A stretch of 64,000 bases of DNA from Microtetraspora fusca (GTDB lineage: Bacteria > Actinomycetota > Actinomycetes > Streptosporangiales > Streptosporangiaceae), in NCBI RefSeq assembly GCF_001570365.1, contig NZ_BBYK01000043.1, forward strand, positions 226,677-290,676, written 5' to 3'. The stretch's first letter is position 1; every line of letters begins with the position of its first letter. Positions 26,611-35,891 of the stretch are shown here, piece after piece. Position numbers and translations under genes: made by a program. The notes under the pieces are model-generated. The model was not told the DNA's origin and did no database searches. It worked only from the letters and a program-made list of their open reading frames with translations.

Positions 26611-27834
26611 GTGACCGAACCTGAAGTTCAGCTCTTGTTGGAGCCGCGTGAGGGAATCCCGCCCGTCATCGAGGACGACGCCACGCTCGCGGCGGTCGTG
26701 CGCGCCTTCGCCGCCGGCAGCGGCCCGATCGCGGTGGACGCCGAGCGCGCCTCCGGCTACCGCTACAGCGGCCGCGCCTATCTCGTGCAACTACGCCGTG
26801 ACGGGTCCGGCACCGCGCTGATCGACCCGGTCGCCTGCCCCGATCTGACCGCCCTGGACGAGGTGCTCGCCGACGACGAGATCGTCCTGCACGCCGCCAC
26901 GCAGGACCTTCCGTGCCTGACAGAGCTCGGCTTCCGGCCGCGCAAGCTGTTCGACACCGAGCTCGCGGGCCGGCTGCTCGGCTACGAGCGGGTCGGGCTG
27001 GGCACGATGGTCGAGGTCGTGCTGGGGCTGCGGCTGGAGAAGGGCCACTCGGCCGCCGACTGGTCGAACCGTCCCCTCCCCATGGACTGGCTGCGCTACG
27101 CCGCGCTCGACGTCGAGGTGCTGATCGAGCTCAGGGACGCGCTGTCCGCCGAGCTGGGCTCCAGCGGCAAGCTGGAGTGGGCGATGGAGGAGTTCTCCTC
27201 GATCCTCGCGGCTCCGGCCGCCCCTCCGCGCAGCGATCCCTGGCGGCGCACCTCGGGCATCCATCGGGTGCGGTCGCTGCGCGGGCTGGCCGTGGTCCGC
27301 GAGCTGTGGACGCTGCGCGACGAGCTCGCCAGGGAGATCGACCTCGCCCCCGGCCGGGTGCTCCCGGACTCCGCGATCGTGCAGGCCGCGCTGGACCTGC
27401 CGCGCACCACCAAGGCGCTGACCGAGATCGCCCCGTTCACCGGCCGGAGCGCGCGCCGTCATCTGCGCGCCTGGCTCACCGCGGTGACCCGGGGCCGGAC
27501 GTTGCCGGACGGGGAGCTGCCCCAGCCGATGGGGCCGGGCGACGCCCCGCCTCCGACCAACCGCTGGGCCGACCGCGACCCCGCGGCGGCGCGGCGGCTG
27601 GCGGCCGCCCGGGCGGTGATCGCCGCTCTCGCCGACGAGCACCGGATGCCGACGGAGAACCTCCTGCAACCCGACGCGGTACGACGGCTCACCTGGGAGC
27701 CGCCCGCCGACCTGTCGCTGGAGTCGATCACGGCGCGGCTCGCCGAGCTGGGGGCCCGGCAGTGGCAGATCAGCCTGACGGCGGTCCCGATGGCGAAGGC
27801 GCTCCAGCGGCTGGACGTCAAGAGCACCGACTGA
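26611..27834 (+). CDS. rnd: ribonuclease D-like 3'-5' exonuclease with HRDC domain
   Basis: Protein of 407 residues. DEDD exonuclease at about 25-195: motif I IAVDAERASGYRYSGRAYL, motif II LHAATQDLPCL, motif III YAALDVEVL. HRDC RNA-binding domain at about 220-300. It should trim 3' ends of tRNA and other stable RNAs. GTG start three bases after the DUF3000 stop, so the two are co-translated. The C-terminal 100 residues form an additional helical region usual in actinobacterial homologues. Confidence 0.9.
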   Translation: MTEPEVQLLLEPREGIPPVIEDDATLAAVVRAFAAGSGPIAVDAERASGYRYSGRAYLVQLRRDGSGTALIDPVACPDLTALDEVLADDEIVLHAATQDLPCLTELGFRPRKLFDTELAGRLLGYERVGLGTMVEVVLGLRLEKGHSAADWSNRPLPMDWLRYAALDVEVLIELRDALSAELGSSGKLEWAMEEFSSILAAPAAPPRSDPWRRTSGIHRVRSLRGLAVVRELWTLRDELAREIDLAPGRVLPDSAIVQAALDLPRTTKALTEIAPFTGRSARRHLRAWLTAVTRGRTLPDGELPQPMGPGDAPPPTNRWADRDPAAARRLAAARAVIAALADEHRMPTENLLQPDAVRRLTWEPPADLSLESITARLAELGARQWQISLTAVPMAKALQRLDVKSTD

Positions 27835-27862
27835 CCCCCGCCGACTGACCCCCGCCGGCGCG

Positions 27863-27891
27863 GGGCGCCCACCGGGCCGCCGGTGGCGCCC
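27863..27891. terminator. hairpin between convergent rnd and the DUF1648-like gene
   Basis: GGGCGCCCACCGG (27863-27875) pairs with CCGGTGGCGCCC (27880-27891) with a single bulged C. It lies 28 bases after rnd and 14 bases past the convergent gene's stop. Confidence 0.55.
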
Positions 27892-27905
27892 GGCGCCGCC
27901 CCACG

Positions 27906-29036
27906 TCAGAAGACGTTCTCCCGCTGCGGCAGGTCGATGACGCCGAAGGCGGCGAGCAGCCCTGCCACGACCAGGGCGGCGAGGAGAACCCACGCGACGG
28001 GGTGCCCGAGGTTGAGCGTCCAGGACGCCCCGATCCGGGCGTGGAGCAGGATCGCCGGGTCGCGGCGGTTCACGTAGACCGTTCCGGCCAGGAACCAGTG
28101 CCGGTCGTCGTCGCGCTGGGTGACGCCGGAATCCTCGTCCTCCTCCCCGGGGAGAGCCGGCAGGCGATGCCCCGCGTGGCCGACGCGGCTCTCCCACGCC
28201 AGCCAGGCGACCACCGGGACGGCCAGGGGCAGGTACATGACCACGGTCCAGAGCGCCGAGGGTTCGACGACCGCCCAGAGTTGGAGCGCCGAGACAAGCA
28301 GGCCGAGGTTGAGGCAGGTCCCGCCGAGCAGCGAGAGGCGGGCGACGCCGCGGAGGTACACGCGGTATCTGCGCGCCGAGCCGACGGGGCGGGCGGCGTC
28401 GAGGTCGGGGCGGGAGCGCAGCAGAAGCAGCGTCAGGGCGGGGAACAGCAGCGTGATCACGAGCTGGTACAGCACAGGGGCGAACGCGGCCGGCGCGGTG
28501 AGGGGCTCCCGCCCGGTGGCGTCGACGCCGTAGCCGGTGAAGCGCGGCAACGTGGCGGGCAGGTCGCCGTACCGCCACCAGCCGAGGCCCGCGGTGAGGA
28601 GGAGGATCACCGCCGCCGGGAGCGCCCAGGACCAGGGCAGCCGCACCGGATCGGTACGGAAGCCGGTGTCGACCGTGACGCCCTGGCGCTGCTCGTCCCG
28701 CCACCCTCCGGCCACCTTGGCCGCCCGCAGCCGGCGCGCGGAGCGCCAGTAGAGCAGCAGGTCCACCACGATCAGGGCCGTCGCGGTCGCACCGACGACG
28801 GTCGCGCCCCCTCCCGTCGCGAGGAGCGGCGCGGAGACGACCGCGGCGCACGCGCCGGCGGCCGCCGCCAGCCTGGCGTAGCCGCGCCGCTGGGCGATCA
28901 CGGCCGGGTCGGCGGCCCTGGCGTGGGACACGCGCACCCCGAACGGCGTCGTCGGCGCGGTCATCGCGGGCAGGGCCAGCATCATGCCGGTGACCAGCAC
29001 GACGGCGGTCAGGTCGGCGGCGATCAACGGTGTCAT
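27906..29036 (-). CDS. DUF1648-type multi-span membrane protein
   Basis: Protein of 376 residues with eight or so membrane segments; the middle part (DLPATLPRFTGYGVDATGREPLTAP near 158-185) matches DUF1648, and the last 60 residues resemble DUF5808 (HWFLAGTVYVNRRDPAILLHARIGASWTLNLGHP). It starts inside the stop of the GntR regulator (ATGA), so it is co-translated with it. Such pairs are widespread in actinobacteria; the membrane protein may sense or respond to envelope conditions. Confidence 0.83.
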   Translation of the reverse strand: MTPLIAADLTAVVLVTGMMLALPAMTAPTTPFGVRVSHARAADPAVIAQRRGYARLAAAAGACAAVVSAPLLATGGGATVVGATATALIVVDLLLYWRSARRLRAAKVAGGWRDEQRQGVTVDTGFRTDPVRLPWSWALPAAVILLLTAGLGWWRYGDLPATLPRFTGYGVDATGREPLTAPAAFAPVLYQLVITLLFPALTLLLLRSRPDLDAARPVGSARRYRVYLRGVARLSLLGGTCLNLGLLVSALQLWAVVEPSALWTVVMYLPLAVPVVAWLAWESRVGHAGHRLPALPGEEDEDSGVTQRDDDRHWFLAGTVYVNRRDPAILLHARIGASWTLNLGHPVAWVLLAALVVAGLLAAFGVIDLPQRENVF

Positions 29037-29434
29037 GGTGTTGCCCTCTCCTCGGTCCGGAATCCCGACAGCATCGCCGCGCACCGCCGTACGACGTCCT
29101 CGCGGTCGAGTCCGTGGACGGTGGCCTCCGCGAGGAGGACGCGCATCCTGTCCTCCCAGCCGTCGGCGAACCCGGGCTCGGGCGGGCCGGAGCGCGGGTC
29201 GCGCCGGATCACCGCGCCGCTCTTCCGGTTGATCCGGATGACCCCCTCCTGTCGCAGCAGGTCGTAGGCCTTGTTCACCGTGTGGAAGTTGATCCCGAAA
29301 TCGGCGGCGAGCTGGCGCGTGGACGGCAGCGGGTCGCCCTCCACGGCCTCTCCTCGGGCGACCGCCTCCACGATCCGGTCCCTGATCTGCTGGTAGATCG
29401 GGACCTCGCTGTCGAGATCCAGCGTCAAGTTCAC
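29033..29434 (-). CDS. GntR-family (YtrA-like) transcriptional regulator
   Basis: Protein of 133 residues: a winged helix-turn-helix at about 9-76 (PIYQQIRDRIVEAVARGE; LPSTRQLAADFGINFHTVNKAYDLLRQEGVI) and a short C-terminal helical tail, the layout of YtrA regulators of ABC exporters. GTG 29432-29434 lies seven bases after TACACT on the minus strand, so the mRNA is probably leaderless. It is divergent from the bPH-like/ABC operon starting 65 bases away and is its likely repressor. Confidence 0.88.
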   Translation of the reverse strand: MNLTLDLDSEVPIYQQIRDRIVEAVARGEAVEGDPLPSTRQLAADFGINFHTVNKAYDLLRQEGVIRINRKSGAVIRRDPRSGPPEPGFADGWEDRMRVLLAEATVHGLDREDVVRRCAAMLSGFRTEERATP

Positions 29435-29498
29435 ACCCAGCAGTGTAGCTGCTATACAACTTATAGAACAGATACACCTGGCATGACAGGAGTGCGAC

Positions 29499-29855
29499 AT
29501 GATCCGGGCACAGATCCGCGACGGAGTGCTGGTGGCGGCCTTCGCGCCGTGGACACGGCCGTTCGTACGGCGAGCCGAGATGAGAGTGCCGGCGGCGGCG
29601 ATCCGCGAGATGCGTCTTGAGTCGGATCCGCAGGCCCTCGCCACCGGGATGCACGCGGGCCTGCTCGTCAGCGGGTTCATCAAGGTCGGCACGTGGACCG
29701 GCCTGGACGGCGTCCGGCGGCTGGTCTGCGCCCGCCGGGACTCCCCCGGCGTGCGCATCGTCCTGGCCGAAAGGATCGACAACGTCGATGAGCTGGTCCT
29801 CAGCGTTCCGGACGCGGCCGGGCTCCAGGCCCGGGTCATGGGGGCGAACGCGTGA
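29499..29855 (+). CDS. small soluble protein leading the ABC operon
   Basis: Protein of 118 residues with no membrane segment; alternating hydrophobic pattern (GVLVAAFAPWTRPFVRRAEMRVPAAAIREMRLE) resembles a bacterial PH-like beta domain, with moderate confidence. CAGGAG before the ATG. Its stop overlaps the ABC ATPase start by four bases (GTGA). In other YtrA-controlled operons a small protein holds the same place. Confidence 0.7.
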   Translation: MIRAQIRDGVLVAAFAPWTRPFVRRAEMRVPAAAIREMRLESDPQALATGMHAGLLVSGFIKVGTWTGLDGVRRLVCARRDSPGVRIVLAERIDNVDELVLSVPDAAGLQARVMGANA

Positions 29856-30769
29856 ACAGGGGCTCCTGGACCATCGAGGTGCACGGCCTGACCAAGGTCT
29901 TCGACTCCGTGGCGGCCGTCACCGACCTCGACTTCACCGTCTCCCCGGGCACGGTGACCGCCTTCCTCGGCCCGAACGGGGCGGGCAAGACGACCACCAT
30001 GCGGATGCTGCTCGGCCTGGTCACGCCCACCTCCGGCCGAGCCACCATCGGCGGCCTGCGCTACGCGGAGCTGCCCCGTCCGGCCGCGACGGTCGGAGCC
30101 GTACTCGACACGTCGGGGTTCCACCCCGACCACACCGCCCGCGATCATCTCGGCGTGTACGCCCGCCTGGGCGGCTTCGCCCGGTCACGGGTGGACGAGG
30201 TCATGGACCTGACGGGGGTGACGCCGTTCGCCGGGCGGACGACCCGCACCCTGTCCACCGGGATGCGGCGGCGGCTGCACCTGGCGACGGCGCTGCTCGG
30301 CGATCCCCGCGTGCTGCTGCTGGACGAGCCCGGCAACGGGCTGGACCCCGAGGGCATCGCGTGGCTGCGCGGCTTCCTGCGCCGGTTCGCCGCCGAGGAC
30401 CGCACGGTTCTGATCTCCAGCCACGTCCTCAGCGAGGTGGAGCAGTCGGCCGAGCGGGTCGTGGTGATCGACCGCGGGCGGCTGATCGCGGCCGGCGCGG
30501 TCGCCGACCTGTACGGCGAGGCCGCCGTTCGGGTCCGCTCACCGCAGGCCGGATCGCTGATCGCCGTCCTCCTCACCGCCCACGGCGGCGCGGTCCGCGT
30601 GACGGACCTCGGGCCGGACACCGTGCGCGTCCACGGCCTGACCACCGCCGCCATCGCGGCGGACGCCGCGGCGCACGGCATTCCGCTGCACGAGATCACC
30701 CCCGAGCGGCCCACGCTCGAACAGGCCTTCCTCCACCTCACCGGACACGACCAGGGGGATGTCTCATGA
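29852..30769 (+). CDS. ABC exporter ATP-binding protein
   Basis: Protein of 305 residues. Walker A GPNGAGKTT at 40-48, signature LSTGMRRRLHLA near 135, Walker B VLLLDEPGNGLDP near 154, and H-loop ISSHVLSEVE near 188. The C-terminal 80 residues are the extension found in drug and lantibiotic-type exporters. It overlaps both neighbours by four bases (GTGA before, ATGA after), giving a tightly coupled three-gene unit. The cargo is unknown. Confidence 0.92.
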   Translation: MNRGSWTIEVHGLTKVFDSVAAVTDLDFTVSPGTVTAFLGPNGAGKTTTMRMLLGLVTPTSGRATIGGLRYAELPRPAATVGAVLDTSGFHPDHTARDHLGVYARLGGFARSRVDEVMDLTGVTPFAGRTTRTLSTGMRRRLHLATALLGDPRVLLLDEPGNGLDPEGIAWLRGFLRRFAAEDRTVLISSHVLSEVEQSAERVVVIDRGRLIAAGAVADLYGEAAVRVRSPQAGSLIAVLLTAHGGAVRVTDLGPDTVRVHGLTTAAIAADAAAHGIPLHEITPERPTLEQAFLHLTGHDQGDVS

Positions 30770-31578
30770 CCGTGCCGATCTCGCCGCGTGCCCTCGTCTC
30801 GGCGGAATTGCGCCGACTGGCGGCCACCCGGCTCCGTCTATGGGGATCGCTCGCCGCGATCGGCAGCGGCGGTTTCGTCGGCGTGCTCGCCCTCATCGGC
30901 CCAGAGAACTTCGATCCGCCGCTGCCCGGGCTGGAGACGGCGCCGGGCGTGCGCGTGGTGCTCGGCCTGCTCGGCCTGTGCGCGTTCGTCCCCGCCCTGC
31001 TCGGCACGACCGCCGTGGCCTCGGAGTACCGCCACCGGACGCTCACGACGACGGCGCTGTTCGCACCCCGGCGATGGACCATGCTGGCCGCCAAGCTCGC
31101 GGCGTACGCGATCGCCGGGCTCGCCTACGGGCTGATCGCCGTCACCGTGGCGGGGGCGGCCCTCGCCGGGACGGCGGCGGTCAAGGGTGTCGCGCTCGGC
31201 CTGCCGACGGCCACGGTGCTGGCCCTGCTCGCCAGGATCGCGGTGACGATGGCCGTCTACACCCTGGTCGGCGTGGCGGTCGGCGCCCTGATCCCCAACC
31301 AGGTGGCCGCGGCCGCGATTCTGGGCGCCTATTTCTACATGATCGAGACGGCGCTGCTGCTCATCCCCGGCGTCAAGGAGCTCTACCCCTACCTGCCCGG
31401 CGGCGCGACGGCTGCGCTCACGGGGTTCACCTACCTGGCCGACGCGCTGGCCGAGCAGACGGGCGGAGGCGCCGCCTCGCTCCTGTCCGCACCGCTGGGC
31501 GCCACCGTGCTCCTCGGGTACGCGGTGGTCGCGGCCGTGATCGCCGTCGTCGTCCCCCTGCGGCGCGACATCACCTGA
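30766..31578 (+). CDS. ABC exporter permease
   Basis: Membrane protein of 270 residues with six hydrophobic segments (near 28-45, 65-85, 105-130, 145-170, 180-200, 242-265). ASEYRHRTLTTTALFAPRR, a cytoplasmic loop at about 84-102, is typical of ABC-2 type permeases that dock to the ATPase. It starts in the ATPase stop. It completes the exporter likely repressed by the GntR protein. Confidence 0.88.
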   Translation: MTVPISPRALVSAELRRLAATRLRLWGSLAAIGSGGFVGVLALIGPENFDPPLPGLETAPGVRVVLGLLGLCAFVPALLGTTAVASEYRHRTLTTTALFAPRRWTMLAAKLAAYAIAGLAYGLIAVTVAGAALAGTAAVKGVALGLPTATVLALLARIAVTMAVYTLVGVAVGALIPNQVAAAAILGAYFYMIETALLLIPGVKELYPYLPGGATAALTGFTYLADALAEQTGGGAASLLSAPLGATVLLGYAVVAAVIAVVVPLRRDIT

Positions 31579-31672
31579 GCACCGTACGGAGACGGCCGGG
31601 GACGACGCCGGATCTCCGGGAGATATCCGCGTTTTGACCCCCGAACGCGTGCGGTGACGGCATGATTACGAG

Positions 31673-32455
31673 GTGTCCGCCCTCACACCGCGGCGTCGTC
31701 CCACCCCCGACGGGATGCCCGCGTCCCCCGGAGCCGTACGGCTCGCCTACCTGCGCGAGCGGGCGGCCGGAGCGCGGCGCGCCGCGCTCCTCGTTCTCGG
31801 GATCTCCACCACCCTCCTCGTGACCGTCCAGCTCCTGGCGGAGCGGACCGAGACCGGCCGGGCCGCCGCGCCGTACGCGGTGGCGGCGCTCGTGGTCTTC
31901 GCCGTGGCGCTGCCCGCCATGACCGCCAGCCAGGTGCTCTGGGGCCTGCGGGAGCAGGAGGCGCGGGTCGGCGAGCGCGAGGTCTTCGCCACCAGGAGCC
32001 GCCCCGACGCCCGGCGCCTGCTCACACGGCTGTCGGTCGCGGTCTGCTGGGCGGTGCTGGTGCTGCTCGGCCTCACCGTGCCGCGCCTGTTCACCGACGC
32101 CGGCCTGTACGGCGCGGCCGACCGGCTGGCGGACGCCGCCGAGACGCTGGCGATGACCTGTTACATGAGCGGCATGGCGTTCCTGCTGTGGTGGGGCAGG
32201 GATGTGATCATGGCAGCGGCGAGACGGCAGCCGCCGCCCGACCCGTGGGACGATGTCCCCGCGCCGTCCCGGCCGCTGCCGCGGCGACTGCCGGGGGTGG
32301 GGGTGGTCCTGCCGGTCCTCGCCCTGATCGGCGCCCGCGCGCACCTGTGGGCCCCGGACACGCTGACGGTCCTCGCCCTGGCCGCGGCGGCGCTGGCGGC
32401 CTGCGTCGTGGCCGTGCTCGGCGCGCCGAGCCGGGCACCCCGCTCCCACGAGTAG
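31673..32455 (+). CDS. multi-span membrane protein, unknown function
   Basis: Protein of 260 residues with about six hydrophobic segments (near 38-58, 66-88, 122-142, 155-180, 207-225, 230-250). The cytoplasmic N terminus is Pro/Arg rich. GTG start with GAGG next to it. No family is recognised. It stands between the ABC operon and the fatty-acid operon with its own promoter region, so neither neighbour indicates its role. Confidence 0.65.
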   Translation: MSALTPRRRPTPDGMPASPGAVRLAYLRERAAGARRAALLVLGISTTLLVTVQLLAERTETGRAAAPYAVAALVVFAVALPAMTASQVLWGLREQEARVGEREVFATRSRPDARRLLTRLSVAVCWAVLVLLGLTVPRLFTDAGLYGAADRLADAAETLAMTCYMSGMAFLLWWGRDVIMAAARRQPPPDPWDDVPAPSRPLPRRLPGVGVVLPVLALIGARAHLWAPDTLTVLALAAAALAACVVAVLGAPSRAPRSHE

Positions 32456-32456
32456 T

Positions 32457-32497
32457 TACCGATAAGTAGCATTGGTCCGAGAAGCTACCGATCAGTA
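32457..32497 (+). promoter_or_regulatory. paired TACCGAT(A/C)AGTA operators before the beta-oxidation operon
   Basis: TACCGATAAGTA at 32457-32468 and TACCGATCAGTA at 32486-32497, start to start 29 bases. Each is close to the palindrome TACYSRNSRGTA used by TetR-type regulators of fatty acid degradation (family knowledge). The second overlaps the ribosome site AGGAG (32497-32501), so binding could block both transcription and translation initiation. Confidence 0.6.
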
Positions 32498-32509
32498 GGA
32501 GCGAACCTC

Positions 32510-33694
32510 GTGCCTGCGTCCCGTGAAGTCGTCTTCGTCGACGGCGTGCGCACGCCTTTCGGCAGGTCGGGCCCCAAGGGCCTGTACGCCGAGACGCGTG
32601 CCGACGACATGGTTGTCCGCGTCATCCGCGAGCTCATGCGCCGCAATCCCGGCCTCCCGCCCGAGCGGGTGGACGAGGTCGCGATCGCGGCCACCACCCA
32701 GATCGGCGACCAGGGCCTGACCATCGGCCGCTCTGCCGCCGTGCTGGCCGGCCTGCCCAAGTCGGTGCCCGGCTACGCCATCGACCGGATGTGCGCCGGC
32801 GCGATGACCGCCGTCACCACGGTGGCGGGCGGCATCTCCTTCGGCGCGTACGACGTCGCCATCGCCGGCGGCGTCGAGCACATGGGCCGCCACCCGATGG
32901 GCGAGGGCGTCGACCCCAATCCCAGGTTCCTGTCCGAGCGGCTGGTCGACGGCTCCGCCCTGATCATGGGGATGACGGCGGAGAACCTGCACGACCGCTA
33001 CCCGTCCATCACCAAGGAGCGGGCCGACGCGTTCGCCGTGGCGTCCCAGGAGAAGGCGGCCAAGGCGTACGCCGACGGCAAGATCCAGCCGGACCTGGTC
33101 CCGATGGCGGCGCGCAAGGCGGCCGAGGGCTGGGGCCTGGCCACCGCCGACGAGGCCCCGCGCCCCGGGACGACCCTGGAGGCGCTGAGCGGCCTGAAGA
33201 CGCCGTTCCGGCCGCACGGCCGGGTCACCGCCGGGAACGCCTCCGGCATCAACGACGGCGCGACCGGGTGCCTGGTCGCCGCCCGGGAGGTCGCCGAAGA
33301 GCTGGGGCTGCCCGCGCGGATGCGGCTGGTCTCCTACGCGTTCGCGGGCGTGGACCCCGAGGTCATGGGCATCGGTCCGATCCCCTCGACCGAGCGGGCG
33401 CTGCGCCTGGCCGGGCTGTCCATCGACGACATCGGCCTCTTCGAGATCAACGAGGCGTTCGCCGTTCAGGTGCTCGCGTTCCTCGAGCACTTCGGCATCG
33501 CCGACGACGACCCCCGGGTGAACCCGTACGGCGGCGCGATCGCGTTCGGCCACCCCCTCGCCTCCTCCGGCGTACGGCTCATGATCCAGCTCGCCCGCGG
33601 GTTCGCCGAGCAGCCGGACGTCCGGTACGGCATCACCACCATGTGCGTGGGCATGGGCATGGGCGGCACGGTCATCTGGGAGAACCTCGCATGA
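32510..33694 (+). CDS. fadA: acetyl-CoA C-acyltransferase (thiolase)
   Basis: Protein of 394 residues catalysing the last step of beta-oxidation. The nucleophile Cys is in IDRMCAGAMTA near residue 91; the C-terminal GAIAFGHPLASSG (His near 350) and CVGMGMGGT (Cys near 382) complete the active site. GTG start with AGGAG ten bases away. Its stop overlaps the fadB start by four bases. The first gene of a two-gene FadAB trifunctional complex. Confidence 0.94.
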   Translation: MPASREVVFVDGVRTPFGRSGPKGLYAETRADDMVVRVIRELMRRNPGLPPERVDEVAIAATTQIGDQGLTIGRSAAVLAGLPKSVPGYAIDRMCAGAMTAVTTVAGGISFGAYDVAIAGGVEHMGRHPMGEGVDPNPRFLSERLVDGSALIMGMTAENLHDRYPSITKERADAFAVASQEKAAKAYADGKIQPDLVPMAARKAAEGWGLATADEAPRPGTTLEALSGLKTPFRPHGRVTAGNASGINDGATGCLVAAREVAEELGLPARMRLVSYAFAGVDPEVMGIGPIPSTERALRLAGLSIDDIGLFEINEAFAVQVLAFLEHFGIADDDPRVNPYGGAIAFGHPLASSGVRLMIQLARGFAEQPDVRYGITTMCVGMGMGGTVIWENLA

Positions 33695-35793
33695 GCGACA
33701 TCGAGACGTACAAGAGCCTGCTCGCGGGCAAGGACACCGGCGAGGTCGTCACCCGGGCCCTGGTCCGCGACGTGGACCTGCCGTACGGCGCGGGCACCAT
33801 GGCCCTGATCACCCTGGACAACGGGTTCGACCACACCAAGCCCAACACGTTCGGGCCCCAGGGGCTGCTCTCGCTGAACGACGCCCTGGACGCGATCGAG
33901 GCGCGCGGCGACGTGGCGGCGGTCGGCGTCACCGGGAAGCCGTTCATCTTCGCCGTCGGCGCCGACCTCAAGGGCGCCGCCGCGGTGGCGACGCGTGAGG
34001 AGGCCGCGGCCATCGGCGCGCTCGGCCACCACGTCTTCCGCCGTCTCGGCGAGCTGGGCGTGCCGACGTTCGCGTTCGTGAACGGCGCGGCCATGGGCGG
34101 CGGGCTGGAGATCGCGCTGCACTGCGCGTACCGGACGGTGTCGTCCGGGGTGCCGGCCATCGCGCTGCCAGAGTGCTTCCTCGGCCTGGTGCCCGGCTGG
34201 GGCGGCACGCAGCTCCTGCCCCGGCTGATCGGCCCGGAGAAGGCGATCAAGCTCATCATCGAGAACCCGCTCTCGCAGAACCGCATGATCAAGGGGCGGG
34301 ACGCGTACGGGCTGGGCGTCGCCGACGCCATGTTCGAGCCGGCCGACTTCCTGGAGGAGTCGCTGCGCTGGGCGGCCCGGGTGCTGCGCGGCGAGGAGAC
34401 CGTGACCCGCGCGCCGTACGAGGGGGACTGGGACAAGGCGGTCGCCGACGCGCGCTTCCTGGTGGACATGAAGCTGCGCGGCGCCTCCCCCGCGCCCTAC
34501 CGCGCGCTCGACCTGATCGCGCTGGCGAAGACCGCGTCCAGGGACGAGGGCTTCGCCGCCGAGGACGAGGCGCTCGCCGACCTGCTGATGAGCGACGAGC
34601 TGCGCGCCGGGCTGTACGCGTTCGACCTGGTGCAGCGCCGGGCGAAGAAGCCGGCCGGCGCGCCGGACAAGGCGCTGGCCCGCAAGGTCACCAAGGTCGG
34701 CGTGGTGGGCGCCGGGCTGATGGCCTCCCAGCTCGCGCTGCTGTTCGCGCGGCGGCTGGAGGTGCCGGTCGTGCTGACCGACCTCGACCAGGCACGCCTG
34801 GACAAGGGCGTGGGCTACGTCCACACCGAGGTGGACAAGCTGCTCGCCAAGGGCCGCGTCTCCGCCGACCAGGCCGGCCGGATCAAGGCTCTGGTGACCG
34901 GGTCGCTGTCCAAGGACGCGTTCGCGGACGCCGACTTCGTGATCGAGGCGGTCTTCGAGGACCTCGACGTGAAGCGCAAGGTGCTGGCCGAGGTCGAGGC
35001 GGTCGTCTCGGACGAGTGCCTGCTGGCCACCAACACCTCCTCGCTCTCGATCACCGCGATGGCCTCGGGCCTGCGGCGTCCGGAGCGGGTGGTGGGCTTC
35101 CACTTCTTCAACCCCGTGGCGGTGATGCCGCTCCTGGAGATCGTCCGGGGCGACGCCACCGACGACGCCACGCTGGCCACGGCCTTCTCGGTGGCCAAGA
35201 CGCTGAAGAAGTCGTCCGTGCTCGTCAAGGACGCCCCGGCGTTCGTGGTGAACCGGCTGCTGACCCGGTTCATGGGCGAGGTCATCGCGTCCGTGGACGA
35301 GGGCACGCCGCTGGAGGTCGCCGACCACGCGCTGGACGGCCTCGGCCTGCCCATGACGCCGTTCACGCTGCTCCAGCTCGTCGGCCCGGCCGTGGCGCTG
35401 CACGTCGCCGAGACCATGCACGCCGCCTTCCCGGACCGGTTCGGCGTGTCGGCCAACCTGGCCGCGCTGGTCGCCGCGGGCAAGCCCGGCGTGTACGGCG
35501 CCGACCTCCAGATCGACCCGGAGGCGCGGGCCTTCTTCGAGGGCGGCTCGTCGCCGTCCACGGGCGAGGAGGTGCGGCTGCGCGCGCTCAAGGCGCTGGC
35601 CCAGGAGATCCGCCTGATGCTCGACGAGGGTGTCGTCGCGGCACCGCAGGACATCGACCTGTGCATGATCCTCGGCGCCGGATGGCCGTTCCACACCGGC
35701 GGCATCACGCCGTACCTGGACCGTGAGGGCGTCTCGGAGGCGGTGACCGGGTCCCGGTTCCTCGCCCCCGGCGTGGCGTCCGTACCGGCCTAG
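33691..35793 (+). CDS. fadB: multifunctional enoyl-CoA hydratase / 3-hydroxyacyl-CoA dehydrogenase
   Basis: Protein of 700 residues. Crotonase domain at about 15-300 with PFIFAVGADLKG near 74 and the oxyanion-hole region NGAAMGGGLEIALH near 131. NAD-binding 3-hydroxyacyl-CoA dehydrogenase from about 335 (KVGVVGAGLMASQLALLFARR), with the catalytic His in VGFHFFNPV near 472. C-terminal dehydrogenase domain to 700. It starts in the thiolase stop (ATGA). Together the two genes carry out three steps of beta-oxidation; the alpha subunit partner is the thiolase upstream. Confidence 0.94.
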   Translation: MSDIETYKSLLAGKDTGEVVTRALVRDVDLPYGAGTMALITLDNGFDHTKPNTFGPQGLLSLNDALDAIEARGDVAAVGVTGKPFIFAVGADLKGAAAVATREEAAAIGALGHHVFRRLGELGVPTFAFVNGAAMGGGLEIALHCAYRTVSSGVPAIALPECFLGLVPGWGGTQLLPRLIGPEKAIKLIIENPLSQNRMIKGRDAYGLGVADAMFEPADFLEESLRWAARVLRGEETVTRAPYEGDWDKAVADARFLVDMKLRGASPAPYRALDLIALAKTASRDEGFAAEDEALADLLMSDELRAGLYAFDLVQRRAKKPAGAPDKALARKVTKVGVVGAGLMASQLALLFARRLEVPVVLTDLDQARLDKGVGYVHTEVDKLLAKGRVSADQAGRIKALVTGSLSKDAFADADFVIEAVFEDLDVKRKVLAEVEAVVSDECLLATNTSSLSITAMASGLRRPERVVGFHFFNPVAVMPLLEIVRGDATDDATLATAFSVAKTLKKSSVLVKDAPAFVVNRLLTRFMGEVIASVDEGTPLEVADHALDGLGLPMTPFTLLQLVGPAVALHVAETMHAAFPDRFGVSANLAALVAAGKPGVYGADLQIDPEARAFFEGGSSPSTGEEVRLRALKALAQEIRLMLDEGVVAAPQDIDLCMILGAGWPFHTGGITPYLDREGVSEAVTGSRFLAPGVASVPA

Positions 35794-35807
35794 GAAGGTA
35801 CACCCGT

Positions 35808-35837
35808 CCCCGGAGTCGCGGATCGGCGGCTCCGGGG
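35808..35837 (+). terminator. hairpin after fadB
   Basis: CCCCGGAG at 35808-35815 pairs exactly with CTCCGGGG at 35830-35837, fourteen bases after the fadB stop. There is no T tract. It separates the fad operon from lysE. Confidence 0.5.
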
Positions 35838-35891
35838 ACTCCCGCGCAGGGACGACTCGATAGCCTTCTCGCCCGAAGCGGGAGGTTCCGG

